Source of the DNA: Bacteroidota bacterium
GTDB taxonomy: Bacteria > Spirochaetota > Spirochaetia > JABMQR01
Reading direction: 5' to 3'
Assembly (NCBI GenBank): GCA_013202335.1
Contig: JABMQR010000307.1
Coordinates: 1 to 50,555, forward strand
DNA length: 50,555 nt
Shown: positions 1 through 8,807 of the stretch, piece after piece
Layout: every line of letters starts with the position of its first letter
Position numbering within the stretch: the stretch's first letter is position 1
Translations under genes and position numbers: made by a program
The notes under the pieces: generated by a model
What the model was told of the DNA's origin: nothing
What the model saw: the letters and a program-made list of their open reading frames with translations, nothing else
Database searches by the model: none

Positions 1-1103
1 GAACAGGAATATCCACCAAGACTTGCCCATTTCATCTGAACATCGTCTCTGATAAACCATTCAAGCCACTGCATGGCAAGATCTTGCTTCTTTGAATAGG
101 ATATTACGCTGGCTCCCTGGCCGCCGAGTGCTGAAAATTGTCTTACAACACCGTCATCACCTTTTTGTGGAGGACAGGCAAAATAACCTGTGCCGTCAGC
201 ATAAGGGTTTGTTGCATTGTTTGCGAGTGCAGGAAGGAATGCATAAAAATTACAGGTCATTGGTACGATACCAGCGGTAAAAGCATCATTTGCTTTTACA
301 AAGAATGCATCATTAAATGCTGGTGGAACATACTGAAACAGTTGTTTGTACATTTCAATACCTTGTGCTGATTCAGGAGTATTCAGGATTCCGTCAACCT
401 GTCCGGTTGCATAGTTTCCAAGGTCTCCACCGTAAGTCCAGATCATTTGTTCTGCAAACATAGCAAGAGAATCATATCCGTTATCACCATAAATACTTAT
501 TCCGTAGAATCCTTCGTCGGGGTTATGAAAAAATTCTGCTATATCAAGCATCTGATCCCAGTTGGCGGGAACATCAAGTTTATAGCCGTATTCTGCCTGA
601 AATGCTGCCATATTGTCAGCGTCTTCAAATAAATCTGCTCTGTAAGCCCAACCAAGACAGTCACCTTCAGCAGGAATTCCCCAGTATTTTCCTGATTTTG
701 CAGGATATTCTGCGTATGCAGCAACAGAGGATGGGGTAAATTTGTTTGCAAGGTCATTTTCAGCAAAGAAATCCGTCAGGTCTACATAGTGTCCACTATC
801 AGCCATATTTCCAAGGTCCTGACTGTCACCAACTATAATATCCCAAGCATCACTTCTTGCGATCATCTCTACATTATATTTCTGTACAAATGTTTCCCAG
901 GGAGTTTGTTCTACTATTACCCTAATTCCGGTTTCAGCAGTAAAATCTTCACTCAGCTTCTGCAGATAGTCAGCAGGAGCCCATTGTGCCCAGTGGATAG
1001 TAATATACTGATCCTCATCGGCAGCTTCCTGTTCCCCACCGGCAAACACAAACGAAACGCTAAAAATCAGCGCCATCAATAAGACTAGTACTTTTTTGCT
1101 CAT
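1..1103 (-). CDS. ABC transporter sugar-binding protein (partial, runs off left edge)
   Basis: Extracellular solute-binding protein of the family 1 (CUT1 sugar) type, which would capture a sugar outside the inner membrane and deliver it to ABC permeases. The reading frame is open from the ATG at 1103 to the window edge, about 367 codons. The start has a clear GGAGG six bases upstream. Residues 1 to about 21 form a signal peptide (MSKKVLVLLMALIFSVSFVFA) followed by GGEQEA; there is no lipobox cysteine. The mature part starts ITIHWAQWAPADYLQKL and carries typical family phrases such as the tryptophan-rich WEWF segment near the visible end. It is divergent from the AraC-type regulator and probably begins an operon whose permease genes lie off the left edge (inference). 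Confidence 0.9.
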   Translation of the reverse strand, partial: MSKKVLVLLMALIFSVSFVFAGGEQEAADEDQYITIHWAQWAPADYLQKLSEDFTAETGIRVIVEQTPWETFVQKYNVEMIARSDAWDIIVGDSQDLGNMADSGHYVDLTDFFAENDLANKFTPSSVAAYAEYPAKSGKYWGIPAEGDCLGWAYRADLFEDADNMAAFQAEYGYKLDVPANWDQMLDIAEFFHNPDEGFYGISIYGDNGYDSLAMFAEQMIWTYGGDLGNYATGQVDGILNTPESAQGIEMYKQLFQYVPPAFNDAFFVKANDAFTAGIVPMTCNFYAFLPALANNATNPYADGTGYFACPPQKGDDGVVRQFSALGGQGASVISYSKKQDLAMQWLEWFIRDDVQMKWASLGGYSC

Positions 1104-1811
1104 AAAAAACCTCCATAGTTTTTTTCAATAAAACAAACATCACTTATGTATAATGATGTCAAACACACATACAGAACCCTTTGCCAGGCACATATTCGTC
1201 TCATTATTAATTGATGACACACTCTGAAAACATCATAAAAAGCCAACACTATAACTCTGAGAAGAACTTTCCTCCCTTTTCTCTTTGAATGTTGAGGCTC
1301 TTTCAAAAACAGATGATTTTGAAATTACCTCCGTTATCTACTATTTGAAAAAGTAATTATCTGGTGCTCTCTCTATAATGACAAACAATTACCAGGCGAG
1401 GATAACTTTAATTACCCCATTCATACATACATCACACCAGTTAGATAATTATCAGCCCAGTTCCTTCATTTTTTAATACTTAAAACTTTCTAAAAATATA
1501 ATAATATTATCATTTAATTCTGATTGAAAAAATTTTATTCTTAAAAAAAGCAATTATATATAAATTATTAGCAATAAATAAAATAACACTTTTCTGAGTT
1601 ATCCTTTATAATAACAAAAAAGCAAAAATTGAGAGATAAAATCAGAGCTTATCCAATATACTGCAGCTCTCTTTCAACTTTTTAGACTTTGATTATTATA
1701 AACATATATAATATAAAGATATATTAGATTTTTGAGCAGGTGTTCTTATTATAAGAAGAGCCAAAAATCCTGATTTGAATAGTACTTAAATTGAAAAGGC
1801 GGGGTTTTCTG
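1104..1811. other. 708-base divergent intergenic region
   Basis: No gene is supported here. The stretch is very AT-rich and separates the divergent binding-protein and AraC-family genes, so it should hold both promoters. An imperfect dyad, ACATCA and TGATGT with 11 bases between (1137-1159), lies just upstream of the binding-protein start and could be an operator. ATTTTGAAATTACCTC at 1316-1331 is identical to 50279-50294 and belongs to a dispersed repeat family described in the findings. I could not pick a unique -35/-10 pair because TATAAT-like strings are frequent by composition. Confidence 0.5.
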
Positions 1812-3743
1812 ATGGAAATAAAGGATTTCAATTTCCTTAGTTTTTCAAATACTTACGATAAATCTCACTATTTTAACAATCTTATCATACAGGAACGGGA
1901 TGAATTTCGCCTTCACTACTTTTCTGACATAGAGGGGTTTTTCAGGGTAAATAAAATAAAGTATCTGATTTCATCTGGATCATTTTTTATAACTCACCCT
2001 GGCGATCACTTTTCTATTACCTCCGTAAAATCAGTAAGAACATTGGGTTATTTTATGGTAATCCTGAAACCAGAGGAAAAAGAGCAGGCTTTTTTTGAGA
2101 CAGAACTTACGCAGAAATCATTTACGATAAACTCAAATCAAAGAATGATCCTGGAGGAAGTTCTCGGTAAACTTAACTCACAAAATCCATATCTAAAAGA
2201 GTCAGCCAGGCATCATATTCTGGCATTTTTATACGATCTTCCTGATTACCAGAAACAAGTCCAAAAACATCACGATCACCACAGGTATATTGAGAAAGCA
2301 TTAAAATATATGCATGAACGGGTGTATGAAGAGCTTAGACTACATGAACTCTGCAGCCACCTGTGCATATCGGAACCACACTGTATCCGCCTCTTTAAAG
2401 GCCGTATGGGTACTACTCCTATGAAGTACTTTTCCCGCATTAAAATCGAAGAGGCTGTAAATCTGCTGCTTACCACAAATAAACCTCTGGGAATAATTGC
2501 TGAAGAACTGCAGTTCAGCAGTGCTGCGCATTTCAGTAAAACATTCAAACAGTATTTATCGATCAGCCCGACACAATACCGCGGAAACTACATTAATACA
2601 CTTGAGCATCGCCAGAGGGTGTCAATTAAAGAGCGGGAAAATGCGTATGATCTGCTTCAAAATATTGTTGATGCTTCCCCTGACTTAATTTTCTTTAAGG
2701 ATACGCATGGTATTCTTATGGGGGGAAATAAGGCTTTTTTTAATATTATGGGGAGATCAAGAGAGCAGATAGTCGGTAAATCAGATTATGAAGTCTTTCC
2801 AAAAGAATCAGCTGATTTCTTTCAAAAAAGAGATGATATGATTTTCAAGAACAACCGGGCCATTAAGAATGAGGAGGTTATGACCTACCCAAACGGCAGA
2901 AGAAGAACCTTTGAAGTCTATAAGGCTCCATTTCATGATGATAAGGGTAATCTTTCGGGTCTGATAGGGATTAGTCGGGATATAACAGACCGCATCAATA
3001 CAAGAAAGGCTCTGGAATCATCACAAACAGAACAAAAGCAGCTATCCACCAGGCACGCGGAGGTACTAACCAGCTTGTCTGAACAACTTCTTGAACAGTT
3101 AACTGAGATAGAGGCCAACAATAAGGACTTTTATGTGAACCTTCAGCCAAAACTCCTTACAGAGGGTTTACATTCATTTATTCAAAGTATTTTTAATAAT
3201 ATTGATCTAAACAACAGAGGAATAGATCCAAAAATTCTCTTTGAAAAACTTGAAAAATTATTGAATGCCCCTTTACGGGAAAAAGCAACAGGCGGCAGCA
3301 ATCTATTAATCAAATTACAGCCTCCGGAAGATCTTCCGGATATTGTCTTTATAGATGATAAACGATTACTGAGAGCTTTCTATTTCCTTATAAGAACACT
3401 TACCCTGAATATTGCTGATGGTACCGTATCAATAACCGGTCGTATTAGAAAAATGATTCTGATTATGACGATACGTCTCAATTCAAAAGATATTCCTGAC
3501 CGAAAACAGAAAAAGATTGAAAAACTCATTCAACGGGAAGAGGGGTTGATTTTTATCCCTTCACATGAAGATCCTATCGAACTCTGTTTAGCCAACCTGG
3601 AACTTGAATGCCTTCAGTCAAAAATAAAACTTCTCAGCAATTCAGCAGAATTGATTGAGATAGAGGTGTCAACTCCTTTCCCCTACGGAATTGAGTATCT
3701 TAATCAGTACTACGATCCAAAAAGTATTTCCAAATCCAATTAA
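1812..3743 (+). CDS. AraC-family regulator with PAS domain and pseudo-histidine-kinase C-terminus
   Basis: Likely transcription activator of the sugar locus. An N-terminal part of about 150 residues is of unclear fold. An AraC double helix-turn-helix follows at about 158-258 (RYIEKALKYMHERV to SPTQYRG), then a PAS domain at about 281-392 (LLQNIVDASPDLIFFKD to GISRDITDR). The last 240 residues resemble a histidine kinase: NKDFYVNLQPKLLTEGL at about 437 aligns with an H-box but has Pro where the phospho-His should be. From about 511 (DDKRLLRAFYFLIRTL) an HATPase-like layout follows, without the N-box Asn or GxG motifs. An upstream in-frame TTG at 1791 exists; I prefer the ATG at 1812 because AAAGGCGGGG sits at the right distance. 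The kinase homology is my reading, not a search result. Confidence 0.82.
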   Translation: MEIKDFNFLSFSNTYDKSHYFNNLIIQERDEFRLHYFSDIEGFFRVNKIKYLISSGSFFITHPGDHFSITSVKSVRTLGYFMVILKPEEKEQAFFETELTQKSFTINSNQRMILEEVLGKLNSQNPYLKESARHHILAFLYDLPDYQKQVQKHHDHHRYIEKALKYMHERVYEELRLHELCSHLCISEPHCIRLFKGRMGTTPMKYFSRIKIEEAVNLLLTTNKPLGIIAEELQFSSAAHFSKTFKQYLSISPTQYRGNYINTLEHRQRVSIKERENAYDLLQNIVDASPDLIFFKDTHGILMGGNKAFFNIMGRSREQIVGKSDYEVFPKESADFFQKRDDMIFKNNRAIKNEEVMTYPNGRRRTFEVYKAPFHDDKGNLSGLIGISRDITDRINTRKALESSQTEQKQLSTRHAEVLTSLSEQLLEQLTEIEANNKDFYVNLQPKLLTEGLHSFIQSIFNNIDLNNRGIDPKILFEKLEKLLNAPLREKATGGSNLLIKLQPPEDLPDIVFIDDKRLLRAFYFLIRTLTLNIADGTVSITGRIRKMILIMTIRLNSKDIPDRKQKKIEKLIQREEGLIFIPSHEDPIELCLANLELECLQSKIKLLSNSAELIEIEVSTPFPYGIEYLNQYYDPKSISKSN

Positions 3744-3836
3744 ACGCTTGTTTTTTCACAGAAGCAGGTTTATCATAATTACACACATATAGAGACACCC
3801 TTCTGCAAGTTTTTGAATAACAAGTGGGAGAGTGAC

Positions 3837-5048
3837 ATGGATAAAAATAAAATCCGCAGTACAGTACTACGGGAACTCAAAAAAAATAATGGAATACTAC
3901 CTCTGCGTCCTGCCTGGGTTTCCAGAGACTTTATGCCTCCCGGAAAAAGACTTGGGCTGACTGAACAGGAATATGATGCTGGGAATAGTGGATATATTTG
4001 CGAAAGATGGCTGGCATCAGAAACCCGCGTGGATAATCTGGTAAAAGTTGAAAACGAAGGACTATCCTACCTGGATATCGATGGTGAAAATATTCTTCTC
4101 ATTGATGCTCTGGAAGTATGCAAAGATGAAATCCTCGGACAAAAATATGCAAAAACCCACGACTGTCTTGGCAGACTGCTTAAGATATATGATTTTGGGA
4201 CACGAATATTTTACCACTTACATCAGCGGGATCAGGATGCACTAAAAGTAGGTATGAACTCAAAAGAGGAGGCATACCACTTTCTGGACAAACCTTTAGG
4301 ACCTCATCCTGAGACCTTTTTTGGTGTGCACCCCTCAATTGTGAGAGAAAATAAGCAGAATGAGATATTCCTTCCCTACCTAAAAAAGTGGGAGGGAGAG
4401 GAAATCCTAAAGTATTCACGAGCCTATATGAACATTCCCGGCGAAGGGTTTCACCTTCCCGCAGGACTGCTTCATGCTCCGGGAACAGCCCTGACGCTTG
4501 AACTGCAGGAATCATCTGACGTAATGGCAGTTCTTCAGGCTGAAATTGATGGTTTAAAAATTGGGAAAGATCTGTTACATCATCACATAACCGAAGAAGC
4601 ATGGGAAAAAAATAGCGAAGCAGCTGCACTCGACTTGATTGATTGGGAAGCAAACGCCGATCCCTACTTCTACGAAAACCACCACCTGAGTCCTCAAATG
4701 GTCGAAGAAACCCGCAAAGAGGGAGCCTGGGAAGAGTGGGTTTGGTATAATACGGTAAAATTCAGCGGCAAACGGGTCACAGTAAAACCGGGAGAAAGTT
4801 TTTTCAACAAAGAACTGGGTGTTCACGGTCTCTTCATGTGGCGCGGGAAAGGAGTTGTTGACGGTTTTGAAATGATAGGCCAAAAGGTTTCACTCCTCGA
4901 GAGCCGTGATGAACTGCTTATAACCGCTGATAAAGCCGAAAAGGGATACATCATTGAGAATACAGGTAATAAAAATATTGTTCTGTATAAATACTTTGGT
5001 CCTGATATCAATGTGGACAATATCCCATGGATCAAACAATACAAATAA
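3837..5048 (+). CDS. Class I mannose-6-phosphate isomerase-like cupin protein
   Basis: Probable metal-dependent sugar or sugar-phosphate isomerase of 403 residues. The central part has the cupin metal site layout: a His-rich strand near residue 130 (FYHLHQRDQDA) and a second histidine strand near 205 (GEGFHLPAGLLHAPG) followed by TLELQESSD. The C-terminal third has a second cupin-like half. The ATG at 3837 is chosen because GGGAG lies six bases upstream; the longer in-frame TTG at 3813 has no such site. It is the first enzyme gene after the AraC-type regulator and is followed by a fucose-isomerase-family gene after 67 bases, so it likely acts in the same catabolic route. Substrate is unknown. 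Confidence 0.7.
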   Translation: MDKNKIRSTVLRELKKNNGILPLRPAWVSRDFMPPGKRLGLTEQEYDAGNSGYICERWLASETRVDNLVKVENEGLSYLDIDGENILLIDALEVCKDEILGQKYAKTHDCLGRLLKIYDFGTRIFYHLHQRDQDALKVGMNSKEEAYHFLDKPLGPHPETFFGVHPSIVRENKQNEIFLPYLKKWEGEEILKYSRAYMNIPGEGFHLPAGLLHAPGTALTLELQESSDVMAVLQAEIDGLKIGKDLLHHHITEEAWEKNSEAAALDLIDWEANADPYFYENHHLSPQMVEETRKEGAWEEWVWYNTVKFSGKRVTVKPGESFFNKELGVHGLFMWRGKGVVDGFEMIGQKVSLLESRDELLITADKAEKGYIIENTGNKNIVLYKYFGPDINVDNIPWIKQYK

Positions 5049-5115
5049 ATAGAAAACTTCATATCCATGTAATCATGGATTCAGGCAATTACTGTTGCCT
5101 CAAGGAAAGGAAATT

Positions 5116-6519
5116 ATGAAAAAGCAGACATTCGCCCTGTTCTTTGGAAATAGAGGATTTTTCCCCGGCGAGCTGATCGCGGGAGCACGTAATGAGGTAA
5201 AAGCAGCCGTTGAATCACTGGGATACGAAACGCTTTTAATGAATGAAGAACTGACAAGATACGGAGCAGTTGAAACAGTCGAAGAAGGGAGAAAATATGC
5301 CCGTTTTCTCGAAAAACACAAGGGTGAATACAGCGGAGTTATTCTCTCCCTCCCCAATTTCGGCGACGAAACCGGGGCAGTAGCGGCTCTGGAAGATTGC
5401 GGAGTTCCCATATTAATACAAGCCTACCCCGATGAAATTGGGAAAATGGATTTTAAAAACCGCAGGGATGCATATTGTGGAAAATTCTCGGTAATGGATG
5501 TATTTTATCAATATAAACTCCCCTTCACCATCTACACTCCCCACACGGTCCATCCCACAGGGAAAGAGTTCAAATCTCAGGTTCAGGAGTTCGCAGCTGT
5601 GTGTCGGATTGTAAAAGGAATGAAACGTTTTACGGTCGGAGCCGTAGGCGCCAGAACAACAGCATTTAAAACAGTAAGATTTGATGAGCTGGCCCTTCAG
5701 CGCTATGGGATAACTACAGAGACCTACGATTTAAGTGAGCTGATTCGGAGAGTTAAAAATTTTGATACCGATACAGCCAAATTCAAAGAAAAAAAAGCCT
5801 TTCTCTCTGCTTACACATCATGGGAGGGTGTTCCTGGTGAAAAGCTGGATATGCTGAGTAAAACAGCCTGTGTTCTGGATGATTTTATTGAAGAATACCA
5901 GCTTGATGCATTGGCAGTACGCTGCTGGATAGAGATAGAGCTGGAATTGGGTGTAGCCCCCTGCGTTATCCTTTCGGCCCTTAACAACAGAGGAGTTGCA
6001 GCTGCATGTGAACTGGATGTGGGAAATGCTGTCTCCATGCGGGCTCTTGGTCTCGCTTCCGGGCAGCCGGCAACAGTTCTGGACTGGAACAATAACTATG
6101 GAGACAATCCTGAAAAGTGTATTCTCTTTCACTGCGGCCCGGTTCCTCAACAACTTATGGCAGGAAAAGGACAGATTATTGAGCATCCAATGTTTGCAAA
6201 AAGTTTCGGTCCAGGATGCGGCTGGGGATGTAATGCCGGTCGTATTGCACCAAACCCAATCACCTTCTGCAGTGCAAAAACTGAAGATGGAAAACTTGTA
6301 TTCTACATGGGAGAGGGACAAATTACTGATGACCCTATTGAGAAAGAGTTCTTTGGCTGTGCGGGAGTAGCAGAAATCCCACAATTACAGAACAAACTTC
6401 TACGAATAGGAAAAGAAGGGTTCAGGCATCATGTTGGATTGACTTCAGGCCTGTATGAACGGGCTTTGAAAGAGGCCTTTGAATCATATCTTGGATATGA
6501 CGTTTTAAATTTAGATTAA
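5116..6519 (+). CDS. L-fucose/L-arabinose isomerase-family protein
   Basis: A 467-residue member of the FucI/AraA-related group (the COG2407 type), expected to interconvert an aldose and ketose with a divalent metal. Features seen are the N-terminal alternating alpha/beta region (FALFFGNRGFFPGELIAGAR, VILSLPNFGDETGAVAAL) and a C-terminal part with glycine- and cysteine-rich loops (FGPGCGWGCNAGRIAP, FHCGPVP) typical of the family. Members annotated as fucose isomerases are often shorter or longer and the true sugar is not predictable. The start at 5116 follows AAGGAAAGGAA; an in-frame TTG at 5095 is less likely. It lies 67 bases after the cupin and 19 bases before the dehydrogenase, in one operon. 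Confidence 0.8.
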   Translation: MKKQTFALFFGNRGFFPGELIAGARNEVKAAVESLGYETLLMNEELTRYGAVETVEEGRKYARFLEKHKGEYSGVILSLPNFGDETGAVAALEDCGVPILIQAYPDEIGKMDFKNRRDAYCGKFSVMDVFYQYKLPFTIYTPHTVHPTGKEFKSQVQEFAAVCRIVKGMKRFTVGAVGARTTAFKTVRFDELALQRYGITTETYDLSELIRRVKNFDTDTAKFKEKKAFLSAYTSWEGVPGEKLDMLSKTACVLDDFIEEYQLDALAVRCWIEIELELGVAPCVILSALNNRGVAAACELDVGNAVSMRALGLASGQPATVLDWNNNYGDNPEKCILFHCGPVPQQLMAGKGQIIEHPMFAKSFGPGCGWGCNAGRIAPNPITFCSAKTEDGKLVFYMGEGQITDDPIEKEFFGCAGVAEIPQLQNKLLRIGKEGFRHHVGLTSGLYERALKEAFESYLGYDVLNLD

Positions 6520-6538
6520 TAAAATAAGGAGGAGTAGA

Positions 6539-7714
6539 ATGATTGAAGCGAGTAAACGCGAACAAAAGACCGGGATAATCACCTACGGTATGGTTGGTGG
6601 AGGTGAAGGATCCTTTATCGGTGATGTTCATCGTCGGGCGATAGGTCTTGATGGTAAAGCGGTATTAACTGCCGGCTGTTTTTCCAGAGACAGCAATAAA
6701 ACCTTGGCAGCCGGCGAAGCCCTGCATCTGGACAACGAGAGGCTCTACGTCTCTTATACAGAGATGGCTGAGGTAGAAGGAAAAAGGGAGGACGGGATAG
6801 ATTTTGTTTCGATAGTAACTCCCAATAACAGCCATTTTCAAATTGCAAAAACATTTCTGGAAAACGGTATTAACGTCGCATGTGACAAACCATTAACCAC
6901 TAATGCCGAAGAAGCAGAAGAGCTTGCTGCCCTGGCAGTAAAAAACAATCTTCTCTTCTGTGTCACCTATACCTATACAGGTTATCCCGCCGTAAAACAG
7001 GCAAAAGAGATGATTAAACAGGGAGATATAGGAGATATTCGTTTTGTTAATGCTGAATATCCACAGGAGTGGCTGGCAGAACCAATAGAAAAAGATCCAA
7101 ACAACAAGCAGGCAGTATGGCGAACTGACCCGGCACAAAGCGGTATATCAAATTGTGTAGGAGATATCGGAAGCCATGTTGAGAACCTTGTATCATATAT
7201 TACCGGTCTGGAGATCGACACTCTTTGCGCCAGATTAGACAAGATTGTCGAAGGCAGAGTTCTGGATGATAATGCTACGATAATGGTCAATTTCAGGGGT
7301 GGAACTACAGGCATTTACTGGAGCTCACAAATTGCAGCCGGACATGATAATGACCTGAGTATTAGAGTCTACGGATCTAAAGGATCTCTTGTCTGGAAGC
7401 AGGAGAACCCCAACTACCTGAAGGTGACCTATCTTGATAAACCCACTCAAATATTAAGCCGTGGTCGCGACACTTTTTACCCACGTGCTTCCTCCATCTG
7501 CAGAACTCCCTCCGGACATCCGGAAGGTTACTTCGAAGCCTTTGGAACTATCTACACAACGTTTATCGGTGCGGTTGCAAAGAAAAAAGCCGGGGAAAAA
7601 CTAACCGGGAATGACCTGGATTTCCCAAATCCGACTGATGGTGCTCAAGGCGTCAGGTTTATAGAAAAGTGCGTAGAAAGCTCTGAAAAAGGCGCAATTT
7701 GGATTAAATATTAA
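6539..7714 (+). CDS. Gfo/Idh/MocA-family NAD(P)-dependent sugar dehydrogenase
   Basis: A 391-residue oxidoreductase. The N-terminal Rossmann fold has GMVGGGEGSFIGDVHRRA, a variant of the family nucleotide-binding loop, and the catalytic-lysine motif appears as CDKPLT instead of the usual EKP. Residues after about 130 form the alpha/beta substrate domain; DIGSHVENLVSYITG is the usual histidine-containing helix of the active site. A strong AAGGAGGAG precedes the ATG. The gene is 19 bases behind the isomerase-family gene and 19 bases before the TIM-barrel gene. Members with this leader and a TIM-barrel partner usually oxidise inositols or unusual sugars; the substrate here is inferred only as sugar-like. 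Confidence 0.88.
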   Translation: MIEASKREQKTGIITYGMVGGGEGSFIGDVHRRAIGLDGKAVLTAGCFSRDSNKTLAAGEALHLDNERLYVSYTEMAEVEGKREDGIDFVSIVTPNNSHFQIAKTFLENGINVACDKPLTTNAEEAEELAALAVKNNLLFCVTYTYTGYPAVKQAKEMIKQGDIGDIRFVNAEYPQEWLAEPIEKDPNNKQAVWRTDPAQSGISNCVGDIGSHVENLVSYITGLEIDTLCARLDKIVEGRVLDDNATIMVNFRGGTTGIYWSSQIAAGHDNDLSIRVYGSKGSLVWKQENPNYLKVTYLDKPTQILSRGRDTFYPRASSICRTPSGHPEGYFEAFGTIYTTFIGAVAKKKAGEKLTGNDLDFPNPTDGAQGVRFIEKCVESSEKGAIWIKY

Positions 7715-7733
7715 TTTAAAGGAGATATAACTT

Positions 7734-8723
7734 ATGAGTCGACCAATTACAATCTTTACAGGACAATGGGCAGATCTTTCCTTTAGTGATGCATGCAAAC
7801 TAGTGAAATCCTTCGGTTATGAGGGAGTTGAAATATGCACATGGGGCGATCACATGGATGTGCAAAAAGCTGCTGCAGACTCTGAGTATGTAAAGGAGAA
7901 AAAAGCAATCCTCGCAGCCAATGGGCTTAACTGCTGGGCAATCGGATCACACCTGATTGGACAGTGTGTAGGAGATAAATGGGATCCCCGACTTGACGGC
8001 TTTGCCCCTGCAGAATTCTCAGGAAAACCGGAAGCCATCAGAGAATGGGGCATTAAAGAGATGAAAAATACAGCAAAAGCAGCTAATGCTATGGGCTGTA
8101 AAGTAGTAACCGGATTCATGGGTTCTCCAATATGGAAATACCTCTATTCATTCCCTATGACCAGCGAAAAGATGATTGAAGATGGATATCAGTTAATCTA
8201 TGATCTCTGGACTCCTATTTTCGATGAGTTTGACAAACAGGGTGTAAAATTTGCACTCGAAGTCCATCCAACAGAAATTGCCTATGACTACTGGACAACC
8301 AAACGTCTTTTCGAAAAATTTGATTATCGGGAGACTCTGGGTCTAAACTTTGATCCAAGCCACCTTATCTGGCAGGGAGTTAAACCTCATCTGTTCCTCA
8401 GAGACTTTGGAGACAAGATTTATCATGTTCACATGAAAGATGCCGCGGTTACTCTTGATGGAAGAAGTGGGATCTTGGGTTCTCACCTCCCCTTCGGTAA
8501 TGCAAATCGCGGGTGGAATTTCCGTTCACTCGGGCATGGGGATGTAGATTTTGAAGAGATCATCCGTGCTCTTAATGATGTAGGGTATAACGGACCGCTT
8601 TCAGTAGAGTGGGAAGATAATGGAATGGATAGAGATTTTGGGGCAAAAGAATCTTTTGAGTTCTGCCAAAAATACAATTTTTCTGCATCTAATGTTGATT
8701 TTGACGATGCAATGGAGACTTAA
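7734..8723 (+). CDS. Sugar phosphate isomerase/epimerase (xylose-isomerase-like TIM barrel)
   Basis: A 329-residue AP-endonuclease-2-type TIM barrel. Likely metal ligands are visible in order: Glu of ALEVHPTEIAYD near residue 175, Asp/His of LNFDPSHLIWQG near 208, His of YHVHMKDAAV near 232 and Glu of SVEWEDNGMDR near 288. Enzymes of this type isomerise or epimerise keto sugars or dehydrate inosose. AAAGGAG lies upstream of the ATG. The close pairing with a Gfo/Idh/MocA dehydrogenase is common in inositol-like and rare-sugar pathways, so both probably act on consecutive intermediates (inference). A strong hairpin follows nine bases after the stop. Confidence 0.88.
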   Translation: MSRPITIFTGQWADLSFSDACKLVKSFGYEGVEICTWGDHMDVQKAAADSEYVKEKKAILAANGLNCWAIGSHLIGQCVGDKWDPRLDGFAPAEFSGKPEAIREWGIKEMKNTAKAANAMGCKVVTGFMGSPIWKYLYSFPMTSEKMIEDGYQLIYDLWTPIFDEFDKQGVKFALEVHPTEIAYDYWTTKRLFEKFDYRETLGLNFDPSHLIWQGVKPHLFLRDFGDKIYHVHMKDAAVTLDGRSGILGSHLPFGNANRGWNFRSLGHGDVDFEEIIRALNDVGYNGPLSVEWEDNGMDRDFGAKESFEFCQKYNFSASNVDFDDAMET

Positions 8724-8731
8724 TATATATT

Positions 8732-8762
8732 GCATAGGCCGGGAGCCGATCCCAGCCTATGC
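8732..8762 (+). terminator. Stem-loop between the sugar operon and the PAS-LuxR gene
   Basis: GCATAGGC and GCCTATGC pair perfectly, and an inner GGGA/TCCC helix extends the stem after one mismatch, with a GCCGA loop. No run of T follows, so it is not a classical intrinsic terminator; it may be an attenuator or an mRNA 3' end stabiliser separating the enzyme genes from the regulator. Confidence 0.5.
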
Positions 8763-8807
8763 GTATTAAGAAAAAATCTTATTCCTGACGGAAAACGGAA
8801 CTATTTG

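Noticed and set aside
4180..4653. Minus-strand 157-codon frame opposite the cupin gene
   Set aside because: It shows no domain or ribosome site; the plus strand carries the cupin motifs.
5818..6384. Long minus-strand frame opposite the fucose-isomerase-family gene
   Set aside because: It has no start signal or protein motif and is fully within a well-supported plus-strand gene.
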